Assembly: GCF_014926405.1 (NCBI RefSeq)
Contig: NZ_JACXXJ020000005.1
Span: 1,245,001 to 1,309,000 of the forward strand
Direction: 5' to 3'
DNA length: 64,000 bases
Source of the DNA: Agrobacterium vitis
GTDB lineage: Bacteria; Pseudomonadota; Alphaproteobacteria; Rhizobiales; Rhizobiaceae
Shown here: positions 55,016 to 63,110 of the stretch, one piece after another
Numbering within the stretch: the stretch's first letter is position 1
How the letters are laid out: each line of letters starts with the position of its first letter
Notes under the pieces: model-generated
Told to the model about the DNA's origin: nothing
Databases searched by the model: none
What the model saw: the letters and a program-made list of their open reading frames with translations, nothing else
Program-made: the position numbers and the translations under genes

Positions 55016-55353
55016 ATGCTCTCCAGCTCGATCTGCTGTTCGTTCTCATGTCATTTTTGCCCATTTGCTTCACCCACCATCCGTGAGGACGAAACCAAAA
55101 GGGCTCTCGAAATTCACAATTAAACCACGCCAGCTATTACTCTTGTCCGTCTGCCAGCAACTTTAAATAAGACAACTGTGTCAAATGCCCAACTTAGACT
55201 TGATAACTCAAAAATACTCCCTGTAAATTTCAGGTATCTCACGAAAAAATCGGACTTAACGCGCTTTTATTTTTTAGCGAATCATAAGGTTTGTTATTCT
55301 GTTTTGGCGAATGAATCGCATTGATGACGGACATGTTTCCGGGGGCAAATGAT
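55016..55353. other. AT-rich intergenic region
   Basis: About 340 bp, clearly more AT-rich than its surroundings, between divergent genes. No hairpin, repeat or RNA gene stands out by eye. It probably carries promoters for the phosphoesterase gene and the small ORF at 55354. Confidence 0.4.
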
Positions 55354-55641
55354 ATGTCTATTGAACACTTTCTCAGCAATGATTGGCTCAACAATGATTG
55401 GGAATCCTGGGCGCTGGAGCGCGCGCACAGGATCATGGTTCAGGAAGGCGCAAACCTTGTCAACGCGGCGCAGTGGCTCGACAAGAAGCAGACGGTGAAA
55501 ACATCGCATCAATTGCGCGATGCCATCCAGCAGTCCCTGATCGAGGCCCTGGCCTTTCGGGCATCGCAGACCGCGATCTCATCCGTTCATCTGTCTGCTG
55601 TTTCTGTGTCTGGCCCACAGTCTAACATGGCAGAGCACTGA
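55354..55641 (+). CDS. Small hypothetical protein
   Basis: A 95-residue ORF starting MSIEHFLSNDW, with GGGGGC about 9 bp upstream. The sequence is helical with a NDWLNNDWESWALERAH cluster and later LDKKQTVKTSHQLRDAIQQ. I recognise no family. It ends 14 bp before the convergent tgt stop. Its codon composition looks ordinary, but function and even expression are unproven. Confidence 0.5.
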   Translation: MSIEHFLSNDWLNNDWESWALERAHRIMVQEGANLVNAAQWLDKKQTVKTSHQLRDAIQQSLIEALAFRASQTAISSVHLSAVSVSGPQSNMAEH

Positions 55642-55654
55642 TCAGATCAAACCT

Positions 55655-56785
55655 TTACGCCGCCTCGATATCACCCCGCGCCCAGCATTCCATGGTTTCG
55701 GCCATGAAGTCTTCAAACCTGCCTTCGGCGATTGACTGGCGGATGCCCTGCATCAGTTCCTGATAATAGGATAGGTTGTTCCAGGATAACAGCATGCCGC
55801 CCAGCGCTTCGTTGGAACGCACCAGATGGTGCAGATAGGCACGCGAGTAATCTCGTGCCGCCGGGCAGGACGATTGTTCGTCCAGGGGGCGTTTATCCTC
55901 CGCGTGGCGAGCATTGCGGATATTGACCTTACCGCGCCGGGTGAAGGCGAGGCCATGACGGCCGGAGCGGGTCGGCATGACGCAATCAAACATATCGATG
56001 CCACGCGCAACGGATTTTAACATATCGTCCGGCGTTCCGACGCCCATCAGGTAGCGCGGTTTTTCTGTTGGCAGCACCGGTAGGGTGATGTCCAGCATGC
56101 TGAGCATCACCTCCTGCGGCTCTCCGACCGCCAACCCGCCGACGGCATAGCCTTTCAGGTCCAATTGCTTCAGCCCTTCGGCGGAGCGAATGCGCAAGCC
56201 TGGTTGATCGCCGCCCTGCACGATACCGAACATCGCCTTCCCGGGCTGTTCGCCAAAGGCGACACGGCAGCGCTCCGCCCAGCGCAACGACATTTCCATG
56301 GCGCGCTCGATTTCACGCGGCTCAGCGGGCAAGGCGACGCATTCGTCCAGCTGCATCTGGATGTCGCTGTCCAGCAGCCCCTGGATTTCGATGGACCGCT
56401 CCGGCGACATGTGATGCAGCGAACCGTCGATATGGCTCTTGAAGGTAACGCCCTGCTCATCCAATTTGCGAAGACCGGAGAGCGACATGACCTGAAACCC
56501 GCCGCTGTCGGTCAGAATCGGCTGCGGCCAGCGGATCAGCTCGTGCAAACCGCCCAGTCTGGCAACACGCTCGGCGCCGGGGCGCAGCATCAGGTGGTAG
56601 GTATTGCCCAGAATGATATCGGCGCCCCCTTCCCGCACCTGATCGAGATACATGGCCTTGACCGTGCCGACCGTACCGACCGGCATAAAGGCCGGGGTGC
56701 GGATCGTGCCGCGCGGCATGGTGATTTCGCCAAGCCGCGCCTTGCCGCTGGTGGCTTTCAGGGTAAACGTGAACTGCTCGCTCAT
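55655..56785 (-). CDS. tgt: Queuine tRNA-ribosyltransferase, degenerate zinc site
   Basis: Exchanges guanine-34 of GUN anticodon tRNAs for preQ1 in queuosine synthesis. The 376 residues include the catalytic Asp in [12 protein letters not shown] (near residue 90), the substrate loop IVQGGDQP and the nucleophile region [13 protein letters not shown] near 263. The zinc region, normally CxCxxC…H, reads [17 protein letters not shown]: two of three cysteines are replaced (S and A) and the later H appears as N (SWNNLSYYQ). QueA is encoded 2 bp upstream, so both form an operon. Confidence 0.93.
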   Translation of the reverse strand: MSEQFTFTLKATSGKARLGEITMPRGTIRTPAFMPVGTVGTVKAMYLDQVREGGADIILGNTYHLMLRPGAERVARLGGLHELIRWPQPILTDSGGFQVMSLSGLRKLDEQGVTFKSHIDGSLHHMSPERSIEIQGLLDSDIQMQLDECVALPAEPREIERAMEMSLRWAERCRVAFGEQPGKAMFGIVQGGDQPGLRIRSAEGLKQLDLKGYAVGGLAVGEPQEVMLSMLDITLPVLPTEKPRYLMGVGTPDDMLKSVARGIDMFDCVMPTRSGRHGLAFTRRGKVNIRNARHAEDKRPLDEQSSCPAARDYSRAYLHHLVRSNEALGGMLLSWNNLSYYQELMQGIRQSIAEGRFEDFMAETMECWARGDIEAA

Positions 56786-56787
56786 TG

Positions 56788-57846
56788 TTATTTGTCTTTC
56801 CGGAAGAGCAGGCTGGAATCGCCGTAGGAATAGAAACGGTAGCCGGTCTCGATCGCATGGGCATAGGCAGCCCGCATGGTTTCAAGTCCGGCAAACGCCG
56901 AAACCAGCATGAACAGCGTGGATTTCGGCAGGTGAAAATTGGTCATCAGCACATCCACCGCCTTGAAGCGATAGCCCGGCGTGATGAAAATGCCCGTCGC
57001 GTCCGACCAGGGCAGGAGACGGCCATCCTCGCTGGCAGCGCTTTCCAGCAGTCGCAGCGACGTGGTGCCGACACTGACGATCCGCCCGCCCCGCGCCTTG
57101 ACCGCGTTCAGGGCCTCCGCCGTCTCAGCCGAGACATGGCCGATTTCCTGATGCATCTTGTGGTAGTCGGTATCGTCGGCCTTGACCGGCAGGAAGGTGC
57201 CCGCGCCGACATGCAGCGTTACGAAATGGCGCTCGATCCCGGCTTTATCCAGCGCCTCGAACAGGGCAGGCGTGAAGTGCAGACCGGCGGTTGGTGCGGC
57301 AACCGCCCCCTCTTCCCGCGCATAGATGGTCTGATAATCGGTGCGATCCTGGCCGTCTTCCGGGCGTTTCGCGGCAATATAGGGCGGCAGCGGGATATGG
57401 CCGACATTGGCAATCGCCCGGTCGAGATCAGGACCGGAGGCGGCAAATTCAAGATCGATTTCGCCCGCCTCACCTTTTTCCGCGACGTTTGCCGAGAGGC
57501 CGTCGAAGTCGATCACGTCGCCTTGCTTGATCCGTTTGCCCGGCCTTGCAAAGGCTTTCCAGCGATTGGCGGCAACGCGCATATGCAGCGTGCAGGACAC
57601 CGGCGTGCGCTCGGCCCCTTCCCGGATGCGAACACCTTCCAGCTGGGCCGGAATGACCTTGGTGTCGTTGAAGACAAGCGCATCTCCTGCCCTCAGGAAG
57701 GACGGTAATTCGAAAACCTGGTGATCTTCCAGCATTGGCACCCCAGCCGGGCGAACGACCAAAAAACGCGCCTGATCGCGCGGATTGGCCGGGCGCAGCG
57801 CGATATTTTCGTCAGGAAGGTCGAAATCGAACAGGTCTACACGCAT
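56788..57846 (-). CDS. queA: S-adenosylmethionine:tRNA ribosyltransferase-isomerase
   Basis: Catalyses the transfer of the ribosyl moiety of SAM to preQ1-tRNA, forming epoxyqueuosine-tRNA. The 352 residues carry the QueA opening [27 protein letters not shown] (partially quoted by position, 1-27), [12 protein letters not shown] near 57, [10 protein letters not shown] near 172 and [11 protein letters not shown] near 205. Standard length. Leads the queA-tgt pair; about 80 bp downstream of ppiB, with a hairpin between. Confidence 0.94.
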   Translation of the reverse strand: MRVDLFDFDLPDENIALRPANPRDQARFLVVRPAGVPMLEDHQVFELPSFLRAGDALVFNDTKVIPAQLEGVRIREGAERTPVSCTLHMRVAANRWKAFARPGKRIKQGDVIDFDGLSANVAEKGEAGEIDLEFAASGPDLDRAIANVGHIPLPPYIAAKRPEDGQDRTDYQTIYAREEGAVAAPTAGLHFTPALFEALDKAGIERHFVTLHVGAGTFLPVKADDTDYHKMHQEIGHVSAETAEALNAVKARGGRIVSVGTTSLRLLESAASEDGRLLPWSDATGIFITPGYRFKAVDVLMTNFHLPKSTLFMLVSAFAGLETMRAAYAHAIETGYRFYSYGDSSLLFRKDK

Positions 57847-57877
57847 GATACCGCAACAGGGTTTGGAAACGCGAAAA

Positions 57878-57906
57878 CCCGCCCCGGCGCCGAAGCACCG
57901 GAGCGG
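57878..57906 (-). terminator. Hairpin between ppiB and queA, probable terminator
   Basis: CCCGCTCCGG / CCGGGGCGGG (minus strand, one mismatch) with a 9-base loop, followed by TTTTCGCG. It sits just after the ppiB stop and may limit read-through into queA. Confidence 0.5.
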
Positions 57907-57925
57907 GCTGACAGAAAAGCCGAAA

Positions 57926-58435
57926 TCAGGCGTCGGCGGCGACTTTCATCGAGATGATCGAATCCGGATCGGTGACCGGTTCGCCCTTCTTGACGGCGTC
58001 GATGACATCCATGCCTTCGATGACCTGGCCCCAAACGGAATATTGCTTGTTCAGCCAAGGCGCATCGGTAAAGCAGATGAAGAACTGCGAATTGGCAGAG
58101 TTCGGGCTCTGCGAACGGGCCATGGAGCAGGTGCCGCGCACATGTGGCGTGGCCGAAAATTCAGCCTTCAGGTCCGGCTTGTCGGAGCCGCCCATGCCAG
58201 CGCGGCCAGGGTTGAAGCTTTCGCCACCCTTCTTGCCGAATTTCACGTCGCCAGTCTGGGCCATGAAATCGGGAATGACGCGGTGGAAGACGACGCCATC
58301 ATAGGCGCCTTCGCGGGCCAATTCCTTGATGCGTGCGACATGGCCGGGGGCCAGATCAGGGAAAAGGCTGATAACGACCTTGCCCTTGGTGGTTTCCAGG
58401 ATGACGGTATTTTCCGGATCTTTGATCTCGGCCAT
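57926..58435 (-). CDS. ppiB: Cytoplasmic peptidyl-prolyl isomerase (cyclophilin)
   Basis: A 169-residue cyclophilin without a signal peptide. The catalytic region includes [16 protein letters not shown] (active-site Arg and Phe) near 48-63, [20 protein letters not shown] near 100-119 and [18 protein letters not shown]. It is paralogous to the gene just upstream, which adds a signal peptide, giving a cytoplasmic and a periplasmic isomerase in tandem. Confidence 0.93.
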   Translation of the reverse strand: MAEIKDPENTVILETTKGKVVISLFPDLAPGHVARIKELAREGAYDGVVFHRVIPDFMAQTGDVKFGKKGGESFNPGRAGMGGSDKPDLKAEFSATPHVRGTCSMARSQSPNSANSQFFICFTDAPWLNKQYSVWGQVIEGMDVIDAVKKGEPVTDPDSIISMKVAADA

Positions 58436-58536
58436 GTTTTTCTCCTTGGTATTCCGATTTTCTCGGACTTTTAATGGTCATGCCCTCCTCGCCTTGCCCG
58501 GACAGGCTGGCAAGAGGGGCGATGTGTGGTGGTAAA

Positions 58537-59115
58537 TTACTTCTTTCCGAGGGTGACTTTGATCATCCGGTCGGGGTCACTGACCTCACCATTGCCGCCC
58601 TGGCCGCGCTTGATCTTATCGACAAATTCCATGCCGGAGACAACCTTGCCAACTGCGGTATATTGGCCGTTCAGGAAGCTGCCGTCACCGAACATGATGA
58701 AAAATTGCGAATTGGCAGAATTCGGATCCTGGGAACGGGCCATGCCGACTGTGCCACGAACAAAAGGTGTCTTGGAAAACTCAGCGGGAATATTCGGCAG
58801 CTTGGAAGCGCCGGTGCCTGCGCGGCTCTTGTCGAAGCCGGATTTCATATTGCCATATTGCACGTCGCCGGTCTGGGCCATGAAGCCCTCGATGACGCGG
58901 TGAAAGGCGACATTGTCATATTGACCCTGGCTCACCAGCGTCTTGATCTGCGCGACATGCTTTGGTGCGACCTCCGGCATCAGTTGTACGACGACGGGGC
59001 CGTCCTTCAGCTGGATGGTCATGGTGTTATCACCAGAGGCGGCCTGGGCCATGGCGTTGGTGGCAAGGGAGGAAAGCGCGAGCAGGCCCGCGAAAGCAAG
59101 AGACATGAGTTTCAT
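58537..59115 (-). CDS. Periplasmic peptidyl-prolyl isomerase (cyclophilin)
   Basis: A 192-residue cyclophilin with a Sec signal peptide (residues 1-24, ending AMAQA). The catalytic residues lie in VAFHRVIEGFMAQTGD and [20 protein letters not shown]. It probably assists folding in the periplasm. Tandem with ppiB and about 28 bp downstream of coaD, so the three genes may share a transcript. Confidence 0.92.
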   Translation of the reverse strand: MKLMSLAFAGLLALSSLATNAMAQAASGDNTMTIQLKDGPVVVQLMPEVAPKHVAQIKTLVSQGQYDNVAFHRVIEGFMAQTGDVQYGNMKSGFDKSRAGTGASKLPNIPAEFSKTPFVRGTVGMARSQDPNSANSQFFIMFGDGSFLNGQYTAVGKVVSGMEFVDKIKRGQGGNGEVSDPDRMIKVTLGKK

Positions 59116-59142
59116 GAAGGCTCCGTAATTTCTCGGATCGGC

Positions 59143-59637
59143 TCAGGTTTTGAGCCGAGATTTCAATGCCCGCGACACCTGCGGGGGGACAAAGGCGCTG
59201 ACATCACCGCCCATGGTGGCGATTTGCCGGACCAATGTGGCCGTTATAGGCCGCGAAGCCGTGCCGGCTGGCAGGAAGACCGTTTGTAGATCTGGTGCCA
59301 TCTGCCGGTTCATGCCCGCAAGCTGCATTTCGTAGTCGAGATCCGAGCCATCACGCAGGCCGCGAACCAGAAGTGTCGCGCCATGCTGTCGGGCGGCATC
59401 GACGGCCAGACCATCGAAGGCAATAACCGAAACATCCCCTGCCCGCTCAGGCACGGCCTCTCCTAGGCTGGTCGCAATCAGTTCTGCGCGCTCCTCGAAG
59501 CTGAACATCGGCACTTTACCAGGATGAATGCCGATTCCGACGACAACCTTGGGAACGACATTCAGCGCCTGAACCAGGACATCCAGGTGGCCATTGGTCA
59601 TCGGGTCGAAAGAGCCCGGATAAAAGGCAATTGTCAT
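59143..59637 (-). CDS. coaD: Phosphopantetheine adenylyltransferase
   Basis: Transfers AMP from ATP to 4'-phosphopantetheine in coenzyme A synthesis. The 164-residue chain has the nucleotidyltransferase motif [15 protein letters not shown] near residues 6-20 (TxGH), [17 protein letters not shown] near 88-104, and the C-terminal [13 protein letters not shown] matching the usual ISSS/IAxxGG region. First gene of the coaD-ppi-ppi cluster. Confidence 0.95.
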   Translation of the reverse strand: MTIAFYPGSFDPMTNGHLDVLVQALNVVPKVVVGIGIHPGKVPMFSFEERAELIATSLGEAVPERAGDVSVIAFDGLAVDAARQHGATLLVRGLRDGSDLDYEMQLAGMNRQMAPDLQTVFLPAGTASRPITATLVRQIATMGGDVSAFVPPQVSRALKSRLKT

Positions 59638-59856
59638 CGGTCCGCCCTCATCTTTTTATGCCCGCCTTTTGTCACGGACAGACTGGAACCGCAAGCGCCT
59701 ACGGCCCCGGTTTTCACGGTCATTCCGTTCATATTTGTGGCCAGACCATCCCCTGCCTGCCCCATGAATGCCTGATGAACGGCACATTCAGGCCCGCTTC
59801 AAGGCCGGGTGTTTATACAGGGATCATGTTCAACGACAAGACCAAGAGAGCAAACA

Positions 59857-59982
59857 ATGCTTGTAGTTGTTTTGAGTATCGCAATTGCTAGCGCATTTGT
59901 TCTTGAAGCATTGGTTGCTTGGTTTGATGAACATGAAGACGACTGCTTCGCATTTCTGGCCGCTCAGATGAACGCCAGATGA
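59857..59982 (+). CDS. Tiny membrane protein ORF 1
   Basis: A 41-codon ORF, MLVVVLSIAIASAF…, with a single hydrophobic helix in residues 1-22 and an acidic tail (FDEHEDD). A GAG-rich sequence precedes the ATG. No family recognised. It is the first of three small hydrophobic ORFs in a row on the plus strand that end at a strong terminator. Confidence 0.45.
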   Translation: MLVVVLSIAIASAFVLEALVAWFDEHEDDCFAFLAAQMNAR

Positions 59983-60104
59983 ACGGAGTGTTAAGGGCAG
60001 CTTCAGCACGGCTTTTGTAAAAAGAGTGCACTGCTCACAGGAACAAGACGCGGTTGCAGCCATTGTTGCTGCAACTGACCCCGTCAAAACGAAGGACGAA
60101 ACCC

Positions 60105-60257
60105 ATGCTTGATAAAGTGACGATGATTAATCTGGTTTGGACTGCCATGATCGGCGCTATGCTGGCAACGAGCATTGGTTTTCACATGAACGAAGACCGC
60201 GCCCCTTCCAATTTCCGTACGTCGATTTCGCAGCCTTACCACAGCGCCAGCCGCTGA
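60105..60257 (+). CDS. Tiny membrane protein ORF 2
   Basis: A 50-codon ORF starting MLDKVTMINLVWTAMIGAML, with AAGGA about 10 bp upstream. One hydrophobic helix (residues 8-26) and a polar C-terminus (NEDRAPSNFRTSISQ). Unknown family. Confidence 0.5.
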   Translation: MLDKVTMINLVWTAMIGAMLATSIGFHMNEDRAPSNFRTSISQPYHSASR

Positions 60258-60324
60258 TTGGAACCTTGGCGCAGGATTTTCGTTGAGGCTGGATAAGTGA
60301 TGATCAGACACAAAGGAAAACAAG

Positions 60325-60444
60325 ATGTTCTTGATTCTCGGCGTGCTCTCGGCTGCTATCAGCGCGATGTTTGTCTACTCTGTCGTTTCGACGATCTCTG
60401 CGCTACGTCGTGAGCAAGATGATTTGCGATCCCTGTTTAAATAA
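60325..60444 (+). CDS. Tiny membrane protein ORF 3
   Basis: A 39-codon ORF, MFLILGVLSAAISAMFVYSV, with AAAGGAAAA about 6 bp upstream of the ATG, the best ribosome-binding site of the three. A single helix is followed by a charged tail (RREQDDLRS). It ends 24 bp before the terminator hairpin. Confidence 0.55.
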   Translation: MFLILGVLSAAISAMFVYSVVSTISALRREQDDLRSLFK

Positions 60445-60467
60445 TTGAATTCTACCCGGATCTATGA

Positions 60468-60510
60468 GAAACGCCTCGCCTTTCATCTGAAAGCGAGGCG
60501 TTTCTTTTTT
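60468..60510 (+). terminator. Strong terminator after the small-protein cluster
   Basis: GAAACGCCTCGC and its complement (12 bp), with an inner CTTTC/GAAAG pairing, then TTTCTTTTTTT. It faces sufA, which ends on the other side, so it may stop both. Confidence 0.92.
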
Positions 60511-60542
60511 TGACATTATTTTATGGCAGAAATAGGCTCTTA

Positions 60543-60929
60543 TCAGACGTGGACTGCTTGTCGCTGTTTTGCCAGTTCGGCGAGGTCCGCTGCCTTCAAC
60601 TCCACCGACTCGCCGCAGCCGCAGGCAGAGGTCTGGTTCGGATTGCGGAAGGTGAAGCCGGAGCGAAGCGTCGTGGTCTCAAAATCAATTTCCGTACCCA
60701 GCAGATAGAGCACAGCAGCTGGCTCCAGCCAGACGGAGGCGCCGTCGCGGGCAATCAGATCATCTTTAGGGTTCGGCTCCGTCACCAGGTCGATGGTATA
60801 TTCCATCCCTGCACAGCCACCCTTCTTGATGCCGACACGAATGCCCTTGGCATCGGGACCAGAATTCTCGACAATTTCCTTGACGCGGGCTGTTGCCGCA
60901 TCGGTCATGGTCATCACCGCAAAGCCCAT
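60543..60929 (-). CDS. sufA: A-type Fe-S cluster carrier, SufA/IscA family
   Basis: A 128-residue scaffold/carrier protein. The three cluster-binding cysteines are visible in KKGGCAGMEY (near residue 43) and TSACGCGES (near 108-116). The preferred start is the ATG at 60929, with AAGGAG 7 bp before it. It is the last gene of the minus-strand suf run visible here. Confidence 0.92.
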   Translation of the reverse strand: MGFAVMTMTDAATARVKEIVENSGPDAKGIRVGIKKGGCAGMEYTIDLVTEPNPKDDLIARDGASVWLEPAAVLYLLGTEIDFETTTLRSGFTFRNPNQTSACGCGESVELKAADLAELAKQRQAVHV

Positions 60930-61070
60930 AGGCTTTCTCCTTTTCACAGCCGGGTTCAAGGCCCGGTGTTTTTTAAAAGTGGGTTCGGTTTTTTAACCGG
61001 AACAGTGCCGGACAAAACCGGCATGTTGGCAATGTAATAGGCGGGTCGCCTTTCAGCAAGGCGCCCTTAC

Positions 61071-61466
61071 TCAATACCAGCCGATGGAGACCTGCGCCTC
61101 TTCAGACATCCGGTCCGGTGTCCATGGTGGATCGAAGGTCATTTCCACCTGCACGCCGGAAACACCCTCCACCGAGCCAACCGCATTTTCCACCCAGCCT
61201 GGCATTTCGCCAGCCACCGGGCAGCCGGGCGCTGTCAGCGTCATCATGATCTTCACCATACGGTCGTCTTCGATATCGACCTTGTAGATCAGGCCAAGCT
61301 CGAAAATATCCGCCGGAATTTCCGGGTCATAGACGGTTTTCAGCGCCGAAATGATGTCGTCCGACAGCCGGGCGACTTCCTCCGGCGGGATGCTGGAATG
61401 AACGATGCCTTCGCGCGCATCCGGCTTCTCGTCATTTTTACTGGTATTCATATCGCTGACGCTCAT
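61071..61466 (-). CDS. sufT: SUF system protein SufT (DUF59/MIP18)
   Basis: A 131-residue DUF59 protein that helps mature Fe-S proteins. The core is ISALKTVYDPEIPADIFELGLIY near 39-61, with the single conserved cysteine in TLTAPGCPVAGEMPGW near 78-93 and DPPWTPDRMSEEA near the end. It lies 12 bp after sufS and 110 bp before sufA. Confidence 0.93.
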   Translation of the reverse strand: MSVSDMNTSKNDEKPDAREGIVHSSIPPEEVARLSDDIISALKTVYDPEIPADIFELGLIYKVDIEDDRMVKIMMTLTAPGCPVAGEMPGWVENAVGSVEGVSGVQVEMTFDPPWTPDRMSEEAQVSIGWY

Positions 61467-61477
61467 GGTTTCAATCC

Positions 61478-62728
61478 TCAGCCGAAGAAGGTCTTGGCAT
61501 AGTCAAGCGCTTCCACCAGCGCATCGATTTCTTCACGGGTATTATATAGGCCAAAAGAGGCCCGGCAGGTAGAGGTAACACCGAAACGCGACAGCAATGG
61601 CTGGGCGCAATGCGTGCCAGCCCGAACCGCCACGCCGCGCCGGTCGATCAGCATCGATACGTCATGGGCGTGGATACCCTTGAGCTCGAAGGAAAAAATC
61701 GCGCCCTTGCCCGGCGCATTGCCGAAAATCCGCAGCGAATTGATCGCCGTCAGCCGCTCATGGGCATAGGCCGTCAAATCGGCTTCATGCGCGGCAATCG
61801 CCTCGCGGCCAAGACCCTCGATATAATCCAGCGCATGGCCAAGCCCAATGGCCTGAACAATCGGCGGCGTTCCTGCCTCAAACCGATGCGGCGGATCATT
61901 GTACGTCACCATATCCTCGGTGACATCGACAATCATTTCGCCGCCGCCCATGAAGGGCTGCATGGCGCGCAACCGGTTCATCTTGCCATAGAGCACGCCG
62001 ATGCCGGACGGGCCGTAAAGCTTGTGGCCGGTCATCACATACCAGTCGCAGTCGATGTCTTGCACATCGACCGGCATATGCACCGCCGCCTGGCTACCAT
62101 CAACAAGCACCGGAATGCCGCGCTCCCTGGCGATCCGGCAAATTTCCTTGACCGGAACCACCGTTCCGAGCGCATTGGACATATGGGTGACGGCAATTAG
62201 CTTGGTACGGTCAGTCAGCCGCTTTTCGAATTCCTCGATGTGGAAAGCACCATCATCATCCACCGGCACCCAGACCAGCTTTGCCCCCTTGCGTTCCCTC
62301 AGGAAATGCCAGGGAACGATATTGGAGTGATGCTCCATAATGGTCAGGAGGATTTCATCGCCCTCGCCGATCTCTTTCATGCCATGGCCATAAGCCACCG
62401 TATTGATGGCTTCGGTTGAAGACTTGGTGAAAATCACCTCGTCCACCGATCCGGCATTCAGAAAGCGCCGCACCTTTTCGCGGGCTGCCTCATAAGCATC
62501 GGTCGCGGCATTGGACAGAAAATGCAGGCCGCGATGCACATTGGCATATTCGTTGGAATAGGCATGGCTGATGGCATCGATCACCACCTGGGGTTTTTGC
62601 GCAGACGCACCGTTATCCAGGTAGACCAGCGGTTTATCGCCATGCACCAGCCGCGACAGGATCGGGAAGTCCTTTCGGACGGCCTCGACATCATAGGTCG
62701 ATGGAAGTTTCGCCAGATTAAGCGTCAT
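61478..62728 (-). CDS. sufS: Cysteine desulfurase SufS
   Basis: A PLP enzyme that takes sulfur from cysteine for Fe-S assembly, 416 residues. The PLP lysine lies in YVMTGHKLYGPSGIGVLYG near residue 225, and the catalytic cysteine in STCRASFGLYNT near 375. Class II features (short active-site loop) fit SufS. I use the ATG at 62728 (MTLNLAKLPSTYD), which overlaps the VOC gene by 11 bp. Confidence 0.94.
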   Translation of the reverse strand: MTLNLAKLPSTYDVEAVRKDFPILSRLVHGDKPLVYLDNGASAQKPQVVIDAISHAYSNEYANVHRGLHFLSNAATDAYEAAREKVRRFLNAGSVDEVIFTKSSTEAINTVAYGHGMKEIGEGDEILLTIMEHHSNIVPWHFLRERKGAKLVWVPVDDDGAFHIEEFEKRLTDRTKLIAVTHMSNALGTVVPVKEICRIARERGIPVLVDGSQAAVHMPVDVQDIDCDWYVMTGHKLYGPSGIGVLYGKMNRLRAMQPFMGGGEMIVDVTEDMVTYNDPPHRFEAGTPPIVQAIGLGHALDYIEGLGREAIAAHEADLTAYAHERLTAINSLRIFGNAPGKGAIFSFELKGIHAHDVSMLIDRRGVAVRAGTHCAQPLLSRFGVTSTCRASFGLYNTREEIDALVEALDYAKTFFG

Positions 62729-63110
62729 AGCTGATAAACTCCATGAGCGAACCATCCGGATCGCGAAAATAGAGGCTTGTTCCCTCGCCCATAGCGCCGA
62801 AACGACGAACGGGTCCCAGTTCGATGTCTATCCCTTGGGCCTCGAGATGGGCCTTGGCATCGCTGATCTTTCCACGCCAGCGGAAGCAAAGATCGCTGTT
62901 TCCCGGAGCGACAGGAATGCGGGCCACCGGCGTGCCGATTGCGCCGGGGCCATGAACATTCAACTGCTGTGCACCAAGCCGAAAAACATATCCTCCTGCC
63001 GCCGTGGCGACCGCTTCAGCCCCGATCACTTTCGTGTAGAAATCGCGCGCCCGTTCCCAATCGGAAACATGGATCACGGCGTGATCGAGATTGACGGGGA
63101 GATCAGCCAT
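62718..63110 (-). CDS. VOC-superfamily (glyoxalase-fold) protein inside the suf operon
   Basis: A 130-residue single VOC unit. The opening VNLDHAVIHVSDWERARDFY and the closing LYFRDPDGSLMEFISY are the two halves of the fold, with possible metal ligands H11 and E125. Its substrate is unknown. It overlaps sufD by 8 bp and sufS by 11 bp, so it is translated as part of the operon; a role in Fe-S biogenesis is not established. Confidence 0.87.
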   Translation of the reverse strand: MADLPVNLDHAVIHVSDWERARDFYTKVIGAEAVATAAGGYVFRLGAQQLNVHGPGAIGTPVARIPVAPGNSDLCFRWRGKISDAKAHLEAQGIDIELGPVRRFGAMGEGTSLYFRDPDGSLMEFISYDA

